NCBI GenBank assembly: GCA_036186865.1
Contig: AP025042.1
Coordinates: 30,237,910-30,301,909, forward strand
Reading direction: 5' to 3'
Length of the DNA: 64,000 nucleotides
From: Eustoma russellianum
Taxonomy: Eukaryota > Streptophyta > Magnoliopsida > Gentianales > Gentianaceae
Shown here: positions 11,605 to 22,251 of the stretch, piece after piece
How positions within the stretch are numbered: position 1 is the stretch's first letter
Layout: each line of letters opens with the position of its first letter
Program-made: the position numbers and the translations under genes
Notes under the pieces: model-generated
Databases searched by the model: none
What the model was told of the DNA's origin: nothing
What the model saw: only the letters and a program-made list of their open reading frames with translations

Positions 11605-12240
11605 ATGTCTAACATTAAGGATATTCCTACAATGAACGGTTCAAACTATAAGCAATGGAAATGTCAATTAGAGATCTTTCTGGGGATTGCTGATCTAGAC
11701 AATGCGTTACAGATAGATCGTCCAGCTGTGCTAACAGACGAAAGTACGAGTGAGGAAAAATCTCATATGGCACGCTGGCTACGATCAAATCGCATGTGTC
11801 TTATGATCATGCAAAAGACTATCCCCAAATGATTCAGGGGACACGTTTCTAAGTCCACGACGGCTAAAGAATTTTTAGCCGATCTCGAGCAAAGATATGT
11901 AAATAATGAGAAAGCCGAGGCAGGCAATCTCTTAAAGAAAATTTGCTCGAAACAGTACCGTGGAATCGACAGCATAAGGGTGCATAAAGTTATGAATGCT
12001 GTCACCACCAAGTTCGGTGGTAAGAAACGCAAAGCTGCGGAAATGGTTACTGTGCAAAAGGCAAGTCAAAAGGAAAAGGGCGTGCCTACTACTGACACAC
12101 CCAAAAGCATGACTTGTCTTTTGCAATAAGGAAGGACATTTAAGGAAGAATTGTACCAGTTATATATATTGTCTCAAGAAAAAGGGTACATTTTTAGTTT
12201 GTTCTGAAGTTAATTTTGTTTCGAATATAGCCACTTGGTG
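11605..12240 (+). pseudogene. Copia-1 gag remnant
   Basis: It starts MSNIKDIPTMNGSNYKQWK, a typical Copia Gag start, and meets a stop at 11830. The frame then continues with FLADLEQRYVNNEKAEAG. Compared with the usual Gag, the middle is missing between IRVHKV and GGKKRKAAE. A zinc knuckle (FCNKEGHLRKNC) appears only after a one-base frameshift near 12117. Gag would form the particle and bind the RNA. This copy cannot. Confidence 0.8.
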
Positions 12241-13540
12241 GGTCGATATGGAAGCCACGACTCACTTATCTGTGACTATGCAAGGTTGCCTAAGGCATAA
12301 AAAACCGAGAGACGATGAAAGATACGTCTATTGGGGAAATGGCAGCGGCATAAAGGTTGAAGCCATCGGGCATTTCAGATTACTGTTGGCATCCGGTTTC
12401 TATCTAGATTTGCATGACACTTTTGTAGTACCATCATTTAAACGAAATCTTATTTCGTTTTATCGATTGGATAAAAGTGGATATTACGGTTATTTTGGAA
12501 ATGGAAATTTCCAACTTTATCATGCTTCTAGATTGATTGGTCACGGTATAATGTCCGAAATTGATAAACTTTATTCAATAAATGTCGCTTCAAATCAGGA
12601 AACCTTGCATGTTGTAACGCAAAACGTTAAAGCAAATTAACTCATGAGAATTCAGGATCACTTTGGCATCGACGTTTAGGACACGTGTCCAAAAACAGAA
12701 TAGAACGTCTTGTCAAAACAGAAATTCTCAATCCTTTAGACTTAACCGACTTGGAGTCGTGTGTATTTTGTGCTAAAGGAAAACAAACTAAAGTCCGAAG
12801 ATATGAAGCAAATCGTGCAAATAGTCCATTAGAGTTGATTCATACAGATATTAGTGGCCCATTTCATCCAGTTACTCGAAATGGCCACTCTTATTTTATC
12901 ACCTTTATTGACGACTATTCGCGATATGTCTACATATTCTTGATTAAAGAAAAAGCGCAAGCAATAGACATGTTCAAATCCTTTAAAGTTGAAGTTGAGT
13001 TACAACTCAACAAAAGGATTAAAGCCGTCAGATCGGACTGTGGGGGTGAATATACGGTCGATATGATGGATCAGGAGAACAGTGTCCAGGACCATTTGCT
13101 AAATACCTAGAGGAAAACGGAATCGTCCCTCAGTACACCATGCCTGGATCACCAAGCATGAATGGTGTAGCTGAAAGACGAAACCGTACACTTATGGACA
13201 TGGTGCATAGTATGATGAGTCAAACTACGCTACCATTATTCCTCTGGGGAGAAGCGCTTAAAGCCGCAGCTTACATCCTCAACTGAGTACCAACTAAAGC
13301 AACGATAAGGACCTCTTATGAGTTATGGACTAAGCGTAAGCCTAGCCTTAACCACATAAGGGTTTGGGGTTGTCCAGCTGAGGCGAAGCCTTACAGACCA
13401 AATGAAAGAAAGCTGGACACCAAAACAGTTAGTTGCTATTTCGTTGGTTACTCGGAAAGGTCACGAGGGTATAAATTCTACGATCCCACAAGTAAAGTGT
13501 TTTTCGAGACAAATTCGGTAAAGTTCTTTGAGGATACTTG
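12241..13540 (+). pseudogene. Copia-1 protease and integrase remnant
   Basis: The protease region reads TWWVDMEATTHLSV, where active copies have VDSGA or VDTGA, so the catalytic Asp is kept but the Ser/Thr-Gly after it is lost. It ends at a stop at 12638. Integrase follows with HTDISGPF, IDDYSRYVYIF, VRSDCGGEY and, after a frameshift near 13090, SMNGVAERRNRTL, which supply the three acidic catalytic positions. A stop at about 13284 (LN*VPT) and a second shift near 13540 break it further. Confidence 0.82.
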
Positions 13541-15461
13541 GGCTCCGGGGGGAATGATTTGCATCAGCAGATCATCGAGTTAGATGAGGCACACTCAGGT
13601 GCGACAGAAATGCGAATCGAACCATCTTTTGGGGAGATAGCATCAGCAATACCCGCACCTGAGGTACCTCATCCCAGTAGTGACGCTCCACAAGAACAAG
13701 TTCATGTTCCTGAGGAAGTTACTGAAGAACTCGATGAATCGCCGGCTGATGCAGTTCAGGAACCTACAGTATCCCAAGAACAAGTGCCCTTAAGGAGATC
13801 CACTCGTGAACGGAGAAACCCATACCTAGTGATTATGTGGTGTATCTCCAAGAACACGAATTCGATGTTGGTATGTTGGACGATGACCCCGAAAATGTCC
13901 AACAAGCATTGCAATGTCGAAATTCAGAAAAGGGGATAAAGGCCATGGAAGAAAAAATAAAGTCTATGCACGAAAATAAGGTATGAGATGTCGTCTCGTT
14001 GCCTAAAGGTTCGAAACCCGTTGGTTGCAAATGGATATTTAAAACCAAACGGGATTCAAAAGGCAACGTGGAACGATATAAGGCTCGACTTGTTGCTAAA
14101 GGGTTTACCCAAAAGGAGGGCATAGACTATACGGAAACCTTCTCTCCAGTATCCACGAATGATTCCTTCCGGATAATCATGGCTTTAATGGCACACTTAG
14201 ATCTTGAGTTACATCAGATGGATGTTAAGACTGCGTTTCTAAACGGAGAACTCGACGAAACCATTTACATGGTTCAACCGCCTCAATTCGAGGTGGGAGA
14301 TCCAAAAGGCATGGTTTGTCGACTAAAGAAATCCATCTATGGACTCAAGCAAGCGTCTCGACAGTGGTACTTCAAATTCGCTAAAATGGTTGTCTCCTAC
14401 GGTTTTGAGGCAAACCAAATTGACGAATGCGTGTATCACAAGTTCAGTGGAAGCAAGTTCATATTCATGATCTTGTACGTAGATGACATACTGCTTGCAA
14501 CAAACGATGTAAACATGTTGAGCGACACCAAAGCCTTTCTGAGAAAACGTTTCGAGATGAAAGACCTTGGTGAAGCCTCATATTTGTTGGGACTTGAGAT
14601 ACGGAGGAATCGTACCCAAGGTATCTTAAGTCTCTCACAACAGGCATACATCGAAAAGGTGTTGAAGCGATATAGCATGGATAAGTGTAAACCACTTAAT
14701 ACCCCTGTGGCAAGAGGAGACAAGTCTAGTCTGAAACAATGTCCCCAAACAGAGTTTGAACGTTAAGGAATACTCTCTATACTTCGGTAGTAGAGAGTAT
14801 AATGTATGCCTAAGTATGCACAGGACCAGACTTGGCATTCATTACGGGAATGATAGGCAGATACCTCTCTGATCCGAGTAGGGATCACTGGACCGCAGCA
14901 AAGAGGGTGCTGAAATATTTACAAGAAATGAAACAACACGTACTGACGCATCGGAGATCTGACAAGTTAGAGATCACTAGATATACAGATTCTGATTTTG
15001 CTGGATGATATGATAGCATGAAATCGACCTCAGGCTATGTGTTTACACTAGCCGGAGGTGCGATCTCATGGAAAAGCACGAAACAGCCCTTATTGACGTT
15101 CTCCACCATGGAGGCGGAATTCGTAGCTTAATTCCACGCATCCAATCAGGCGATATGGCTTCGCAATTTTGTCACAGGGCTGCGGGTATTGGAGACTATC
15201 TCATCTCCAATGAGGATTTACTGTGACAGTAAAGCTGTGGTGCTATATTCAAATAACAACCGGAGTTCATCTAAAGCGAAATACATAGAGATGAAGTATC
15301 TGGCTGTTAAAGAAAGAATTCAGAGTGGTCTGATCAGTATTGAGCATATCAGTACAGACTCTATGGTGGCCGACCCTTTGACTAAGGCCGTGGAACCGGG
15401 TGTGTTTCACAAGCATGTTCGCCGTATAGGTCTTAGTCCAGTTGAGGATGTTTTATCCTAG
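13538..15461 (+). pseudogene. Copia-1 reverse transcriptase and RNase H remnant
   Basis: After an acidic linker, the reverse transcriptase runs open from 13999 to 14766: GCKWIFKTKRD, RYKARLVAKGFTQ, DVKTAFLNGEL and the catalytic YVDD at 14476-14487, ending LNTPVARGD. A stop-bearing, frame-shifted junction (14767-14960) leads to RNase H with YTDSDFAG, STSGYVFTLAGGAISW, STMEAEF and YCDSKAVVLYSNN, ending PVEDVLS at 15461. In-frame stops occur at about 15007 and 15129. Confidence 0.88.
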
Positions 15462-15876
15462 TGGGAGTCTGTGAGGTTTTTCTTGTGCTCAATAAAGTTG
15501 TATATTTCAGACATACAGTATAATGTACATTCCGGTTATATTAAAGTTTTTCTGCAGAAGTAATGTACATTAAGCAGTTACGACATACATTCTGAATTCT
15601 ATTGATCTCGCTAAAGAGGGCCAAGTTGGAATTAGATATGTATGATCACCTAGCATATTAATTCCACACTACATATCCATTTCAGTATCCATGTCATTCA
15701 GTAGATTGTTAGCATCATGATTTAAGAGGGACTAGCCACTAATTCAATGTGGGAACGTGCGACTTAAGTCTTTTGCTAACATTTGCTGATGGACCGGAAA
15801 AGGAAAGACACACTAAGGGACATACAGTATATGAGCTCAAAAGGAGTGACATATAATCTTTAAGATACATACATAG

Positions 15877-15890
15877 TCCAAGTGGGAGAT
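15877..15890 (+). other. Copia-1 polypurine tract
   Basis: AAGTGGGAGAT lies directly before the 3' LTR, the usual place and composition for priming plus-strand DNA. Confidence 0.8.
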
Positions 15891-16706
15891 TGTTGGGATT
15901 AATTCGAGATACGTGTGATGCGCAGCACGTTGATAAAGTTTATACGAATTAATCATAAGGTGGATGTTATGTATGATAATATTATATGTCACATATGTCA
16001 CGTAATAATATTAATTGTTACATAAAACATCCACATGTTAAGTGATCATCGGGTATACTCGTGGATGTATAGTGTGGTCTAAATGGAAACCCCGAATATG
16101 TAGACAGTCATATGGTCAGAGACCGCGATGGATGGGCTCAAAGTGCAACGACCATAAAGTTACGACATCTGGTCCCCGAGGGGCGACAACCCACGTGTGG
16201 CTAGTAGATAATTATTGGCACAATAATTAAATATTAAGGAAGATAAGGTTGGGTTTTAAATTCAGATTTAAATTTGAATTCAAATTTAAATTTGAATTTA
16301 AGTTTAAATTTAAATCCTAACCTATCAGATCCTTCCATCCCCTCTATATAAAGGAGGAGGCTTCACTCCTCAGATCATCAAATCAAAAAGGAAATAGACG
16401 CATACAGTATCAAAAGAAAGAGCGTCTATTACAGTATATTAGAGGGAAGGTGTGCCAAGTTTTCTATAAAGCCCACACTGTCTAACCTCTCCATAGGGTA
16501 ATGCAGTGAATTGTTGAAACCAGTCAAGGGGTGTATCAGCAATTGGTGGGAGGTCGTGAATCCTTGGATCACGCCAGATTCTTCATCAGCCAGAGCAGTT
16601 GCAGCATACGTGATCAGATTCAAGGTATATTTTCCGCATTTTGTTACTTTGTCCATTGATTCGATTAAACGGTCCTATTCAGAGGTTTATTAAATTAAAT
16701 CCAACA
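15891..16706 (+). repeat. Copia-1 3' LTR
   Basis: This is the same 816-bp length as the 5' LTR, with about 16 substitutions and no length change. It is followed by the target duplication CAACG (16707-16711). Confidence 0.95.
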
Positions 16707-16711
16707 CAACG

Positions 16712-18143
16712 ATCTCTGAATCTTGTGGACTGATGGATCTTCATGAGAGAATACAAGGAAAATTTCATGTTCTTGAGTATTTAACATCAAAATTCGCCGC
16801 AAAATTCTATATTTAAAGCCTTAAGTAGAATGGTGGGCTTCAATGTTATGGCAAGCAGCTCAGGCGAAGAGGCTTAGTGATTTGCAGACTGTTTGTTCAG
16901 CTGATGATGATTTGCAAGCAGAGTATCCCTAAAAGTACAGATGTTAAACGAGCTAAACTCATTTATATTCTGGCATTCAACTTATTAGCTAAACATATGG
17001 TATGCCTTTAAGAAAAATATTCATAAATGTTAACATAAGAAGCTAGTAGCCATGATGTATGCATAACTAAAAAATGGTGGTTTTCTCAAATAAAAAAACT
17101 ACAGTTTGCAACCAAAAGTTTATTAGTTTTTTAAATACAAAATGTCGAAAGTTAATTTCATTATAAATTTTATTTGAATATTCTACGAAATACTCACAAA
17201 AAAAATTAGGTAACCTATAGTTTTTTAAATACAAAATGTCGAAAGTTAATTTCATTATAAATTTTATTTGAATATTCTACGAAATACTCACAAAAAAAAT
17301 TAGGTAACCTAATGATGACTTATGATTGCATGTTGTCACTTTTGTCTATCTCTTCCTCTTCTTCCTTACATTCCTGCACGTGGCCCCTCTCTTATCTCCT
17401 TCCTCTGCCTCTCTCAGCATCACATTTATTTTCTTCTTCATTTCTTTTCTCTTACCACGTGACCGAGGTATAAATCATTGTTGTTTTATTGTAATGTATT
17501 ATTTCACATATCAATTGAGCTATGTCTGGACAAAATGCACAGGGGAGGCCTTTTTTTTCCATATTTACGAATGTTGGTGTTTTCTTGTACCGCCTTTTCT
17601 TTCGTGGTGGATTTTCTACAAAGGAAGTTTGATTAATAATGTCTTTTAGTGCAAAGAAATTTGGTATTGGAACTTCAAAGTCATTTTCAGATCTAATAAA
17701 TGTGATTTTTTTAATTGAATTTGTTTAAGCACAAAAGTAATGCACAAGAAACTTCAAAACTCTCATTTTATAAGTGATAACCATGTGAATCTTGTATCAT
17801 CCATTACATTAATAATACAATGTTGTTTGAAATAATGGTATATCTATAAGACCCTAAGATGCAAAATTGTACTTAATGATTAAATTAATGTTGCCTTGGC
17901 AATATCCTTACAAAGGGGAATACAGAAAAGCTATTTCTTGCTTGTTCATATAACTTCTCGAATGCGTTTTGATCTAATTTAGTCCAAAATAAACTTGTAA
18001 CCATTTTGAACTTAACGATGTTCGAACTCAAATTCAAACTCGAAAGATAAACTAAATTAGTGCTCAAGTTTAGATTTGAAAATCTTAAAATCTACTTCCG
18101 TCGATAACTTATCAAATCATATCATTTGAATGTCTAGTATCTA
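16712..18143. other. Intergenic AT-rich sequence
   Basis: No gene was seen. The only clear structure is the 94-bp tandem duplication at 17125-17311. Confidence 0.45.
17125..17311. repeat. 94-bp perfect tandem duplication
   Basis: Two adjacent copies (17125-17218 and 17219-17311) start AGTTTTTTAAATAC and end TTAGGTAACCTA. I saw no mismatch between them. A diverged relative lies at about 19520-19605. Confidence 0.9.
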
Positions 18144-18320
18144 TAACAACAACAACATTAACTAATGCTTTAGATATTTCTGTCTATAGTGGGGGTATAG
18201 AGGTCGAATGTACGCAGCATACCATGTGTTAAAAACACATAGCGGTTGTTTTCTGATGACTCATAATGATATCGATCTGTGTCGATCAAATGAAATACAC
18301 AATTTGTTACTAAAGTATAC
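18144..18320 (-). mobile_element. TTG-tailed SINE, copy B
   Basis: On the - strand the tail (CAACAACAAC on +) lies at the left. The reverse complement has TCATTATGAGTCATCAGAAAACAACC and the ATGTGTTTTTAACACATGG paired box of the family. Its 5' part differs from the module seen in copies C, D and E. Confidence 0.6.
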
Positions 18321-18370
18321 TCGAATTGACTTTGACAGTGTCTAACACCAGAACTCAAGGATGCAACAAG

Positions 18371-19365
18371 CAGGGGCGTTCACAAGGTGGGGCTGCCCCC
18401 AACTCGGAGAAAAAATTTAATTGATAGGTAGATGCAGTTGTATTTTTGATTATCTAAATTTAAGGTATCTGTTTTTTAATCCCAAAACTATCTCATGATA
18501 TGTGATATATGTGTGTTACTAGGTAATTGACATCATTGCTACGGAAATGGATACACACTTCACCGAAGCCAGCACATTTACTTAGATGTGTGATGTGCCT
18601 TGATCCTTCCAATTCTTTTGCAAATTTTGATCATAGTCAATTGCTACACCTTGTTGAGTTATATCCAGACGATTTCACTACCAATGATCAAATTGAGCTC
18701 AACCATGAACTTAAAAGTTACATTGGTGATATGAAATCAAATGAAGTATTCTCTCATAATACTAATTTTGGAGTTCTTGCAAAGAAGATGGTGGAGTTGA
18801 ATTATCACAATTATTTTCCTTTAATATATCGGCTCATCGAGTTAGAACTGATCTTACCTGTCGGAACAGCGAGTGTGGAAAGAAGTTTTTCTGCGATGAA
18901 TATAATAAAGACTGACTAGCGCAACCGATTGGGAGACGACTTACTATCAGACTGTTTACTGTGTTACTTCGAGAAGGAAGTTTTTGGAACCATTTGAAAT
19001 GAAAATATTATGCAACAATTTCAGAATTTGCGGCCACCGATAATCCCTCCTGCTGCTCGTCCTTCATTTCGTAAATAAAAGGTATGCTGAGCGTTAAATT
19101 AATAACTTTTGTTGGATATTGCTGCTTGTTAATATTGCTTATGAATAACTTTTGTTGGATATTGTTGATGGTTGCTTATTATTGTTGCATTTTGATTAGT
19201 GGATGTGTTGGTTTAGATTTTATGTTATAATATTTGCATATATCTATATTGTAAGGGAGTTTTTGCCGGATTTTTGATGGAATGTATATTGAGTCCGAAA
19301 AAGTGGACGGTGATTTCATAGTGTGAATTTTGCCCCCCCAAAAATTAGCCCTGCATCCGCCACTG
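18371..19365 (+). mobile_element. hAT transposon, internally deleted, with 8-bp target duplication
   Basis: The 995-bp element starts CAGGGGCGTTCAC and ends, as reverse complement, CAGTGGCGGATGCAG, giving short imperfect terminal inverted repeats. It is flanked by perfect 8-bp direct repeats, GCAACAAG at 18363-18370 and 19366-19373. The 8-bp duplication and CAGNGGCG termini are hAT hallmarks. Only the C-terminal part of a transposase remains inside, so it is a deletion derivative. Confidence 0.93.
18527..18990 (+). pseudogene. hAT transposase C-terminal fragment (dimerisation domain)
   Basis: The open part (18527-18919) reads through LIYRLIELELILPVGTASVERSFSAM, the conserved hAT dimerisation region of the zinc-finger MYM/TTF-type plant transposases. 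It then meets a stop and continues RNRLGDDLLSDCLLCYFEKE. The DNA-binding and catalytic parts are absent. Confidence 0.82.
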
Positions 19366-19373
19366 GCAACAAG

Positions 19374-22029
19374 CAACTATCATCCATTAGCAGACACTCA
19401 AATGATGCAAACTATTCCGTCGATTAAGGCAAGCAAACATAGCGTCACAGTTGAAATAGTGAGTAATAACATTTTTCAACCAAACGCTTACTAATTACAT
19501 TTTATAATTAATTGTTTATTAGTTTTTTATAAAATATCTAATCTAATTTTATTTTAAGTTTTATTTGAAAATTCAACGAAATTTTTACCAAAAATCAAGT
19601 TATCTACTATTGATATCTGATTCCAGATTGCCATCTCTATCTACTTTCTCCATTCCTCCTTCTTCTATCCCTACACCGCTGCCCCTCCCTTTTCCCCTTC
19701 CCCCACCTCCCTTAGCCGCACCTCTCTCTTCTTCTTCCAACTTTCTCCTTCTTCTCCTCTACCCTGCAACTCGTCTCCTTCTACTTTCCTACCATCATAA
19801 GCCCTACCAACATCCTCACTATCACATAATGCCTCTTCACACCACCACCACCACCAAATGTTTTATGCCTTCTTCCTTCAACCATATGCAACTTCCAAAT
19901 GGCACCCATCTCTACCGAAATGGTAACTACCATTGCAGAAACTCTGTAGTCATCATCATCTTCCTATTCCTGTGTAATGGAGCAGGAAATAAGGAAGCTG
20001 AAAGCTGGAAAATTTTTCGGTATTTCGTCTTAAGTTTTATTCCACCATACAAGTCATCTTATGCACGGTTTGTATATCTATACAAGGAAACTAGCCACCA
20101 ATTCTTCTATCACAATTAATTACAATATACTAATTCTCCTATCACAATCAATTACAATATATACGTTTCCTATTATGTGCATCCTTGATTACACCCAAAT
20201 ATTTTCTTGATTTGATTCCATAATCACAAGAATTGCTAACAATTCCTAATACCCAACCAGGCATCTTTTAAATGAATGACAGAAATTAGAGCTATGTTTA
20301 TTGAGTCAATTTTGACCACGTTTGGATGCCAAGTGAGGTTTTATAACGATTAAATGCTAACTGAAAAATGTGACCAACGTTTGAATGATAAGTGCAATTT
20401 AATCTTAGTTATTATCACCAACCAAAAGAATAATATAAAGTGCTACAATGGCATATTGTATGTTGTTCCATAGAACTAAACCCATTGACATACGGATTCG
20501 GTATTTTCACCAACCAAAAGAAAAATATAAAATCGTCACTAATTTTGAATAGTCGTTAATTATACAAAACAAGCATTTAGCGTAATAATTTAACAAAATT
20601 TAGTGTAAGAAATTAACCAGATTAAAATAAAAAATGCAATTTAAAAAGTCTGGACAAACAATTTCAAATGCCCTTAAACTATTCATACAAAACGGTTTGA
20701 CCTGTTATATTTTTTGCATAATATTTTGGCTTTCATTTATTTAAAACATAATATTTTATTCTCCGGTAATAATCTCGGCAAAATGGTTAGATCTCACGAT
20801 TGCTTTACATAAAAAAAAAATTATTTCTCCTCATGGAGTTGCAGAATCAGACCGCCACCGCCAACAACCGCTACTGAACCCACAGTTACCTCTTCTCACC
20901 ACTGCCCCTTTTTCTTCCACCTATCCGCAATATCAGTGAGGTCTAAAGTTACTGCAGCTCCGCCGAGGGCCACTGGAGGAGCGCTGGAGTCCGCAGCCGC
21001 GCCCTCTGCTGTAGGGATGAAAAGGTGTGTTTGAAGATTGGAGGCGACTAGTTGAAGATTTGATATAAAGGGTGAGGTTCTGGTCATTTTAGGTAGAGTA
21101 GGAAGATACAATATGGTGGTATTTGGAGCTTTCAGGGCGTGGTGGGTGGGTTTTAAAGCGGGCTGTTGGCACCGGAAGTTGCTTAGTGGTAGGAATTTGA
21201 TGGTGTGTACGGTGGTGGGAGTAGAAGAAGGGAGGAGCCTAGTGGTGAAAGGCGGTGGAAGAGGGAGCAGAGGTGTGGTGGTTTAGGGCGGGTTTAGTGA
21301 TTTTCACATAAATGGGAATTAGAGGAGATGTTGAGATGTACTGGAGAGGGCTGTGGACTGGTGTTGGTGTTGGTGGGTGGGGTTTGCGGGAAAGAGGGCT
21401 GGGATGAGTGGTGTGAAGATTTGTGATTTGTGAAGAGTGGTGGTGCACGGTGGTGGAGGGAGGAACATGAACAATTTTGAACTAAACAAAATCAATACAT
21501 ACTAACTCCAACAGTAAAAATAAACAAACACAATTAACCTCGAAAATTCTTACACCGTTGAGGGAATTGTGGGAGCATGAGAGGCAGTGGGCAGGGACCG
21601 TGGCCGTGGCGGTGTGTGATAGTGGTGTTAAAAATGAAGATGAAGACGTAATGAAAAAAAGGTAAAATTGTCATTTACATTTAAAATCGGCCTATTTGAC
21701 CAGAATTTTTATCAAAAATAGATAAGATGTTGCGTTTTAAATAGATTAAAAGTTAAAATGTAAAAAAAGAAAAAAGACTCAAAGCCTTTCTTAAAAATAG
21801 TTTAAGAGCCTTCTAAAATTTGATGTTTATACTAGTTAAAAAACAACATCACAATAGCAATATATAATAACTATATCCCAGTAAAAATTAACAACAACAC
21901 ATATTCAGTTAAAGTTAATAACAACTCTTATTCAATATATCTCAATGATAGTAAAATCTATAGTTAAATCATTATTATTATTATTATTTTGATAAATCTT
22001 TGAGAGGAAAAACTTCAGGAATGGCACAG
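19374..22029. other. Intergenic AT-rich stretch with a CT-rich and a GT-rich block
   Basis: No gene was seen. A pyrimidine-rich block (about 19620-19880) yields a Pro/Ser/Leu-rich open frame of 184 codons that looks spurious. A purine- and GT-rich block (about 20880-21460) is its compositional mirror on the other strand, with TGGTGG and GGTGGTG strings. A 32-bp near-tandem duplication lies at about 20101-20164, and CACCAACCAAAAGAA recurs near 20417 and 20507. It may be an old transposon, but I cannot assign a family. Confidence 0.35.
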
Positions 22030-22251
22030 TCCAGACTACCTGAAATCTAGTAAATGGTCTCCAATCTCCACTCACTCTCTCACAAACCCTAACCCCACTA
22101 TCAAATCCCAATTTCTCTTCGACACACCCAAACAGTGGTTCCTGTCGCCTTCACTTGCGACTTTCTGCTCCACTTGTCTCTTTCTCTCTACCTCTTTCTA
22201 TTTTCTACTATAAATTAGGGTTATTTCTTATTCTTATTTCTCATTATTCTG
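22030..22251 (+). promoter_or_regulatory. MED16 promoter and 5' leader, with telo-box
   Basis: The pyrimidine-rich sequence upstream of the ATG is typical of a plant 5' UTR. CAAACCCTAAC near 22083-22093 contains a telo-box (AAACCCTAA), common in promoters of housekeeping genes. A second TTAGGG lies near 22216. I could not place the transcription start. Confidence 0.4.

Larger units (their letters stand above)
8748..16706 (+). mobile_element. Copia-1: complete LTR retrotransposon with decayed genes
   Basis: This 7,959-bp element has two 816-bp LTRs (8748-9563 and 15891-16706) starting TGTTGGGATT and ending CCAACA. It is flanked by the perfect 5-bp duplication CAACG (8743-8747 and 16707-16711). 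A primer binding site for initiator Met tRNA follows the 5' LTR and a purine-rich tract precedes the 3' LTR. The gene order gag, protease, integrase, reverse transcriptase, RNase H is that of Ty1/Copia. By eye the two LTRs differ at about 16 positions (about 98% identity), so the insertion is fairly recent, yet the coding region already has stops and frameshifts. Copia-2 (41883-55616) is a relative. Confidence 0.95.

Noticed and set aside
19565..20119. 184-codon Pro/Ser/Leu-rich gene
   Set aside because: The composition follows a CT-rich tract, there is no known domain, and similar low-complexity sequence continues out of frame.
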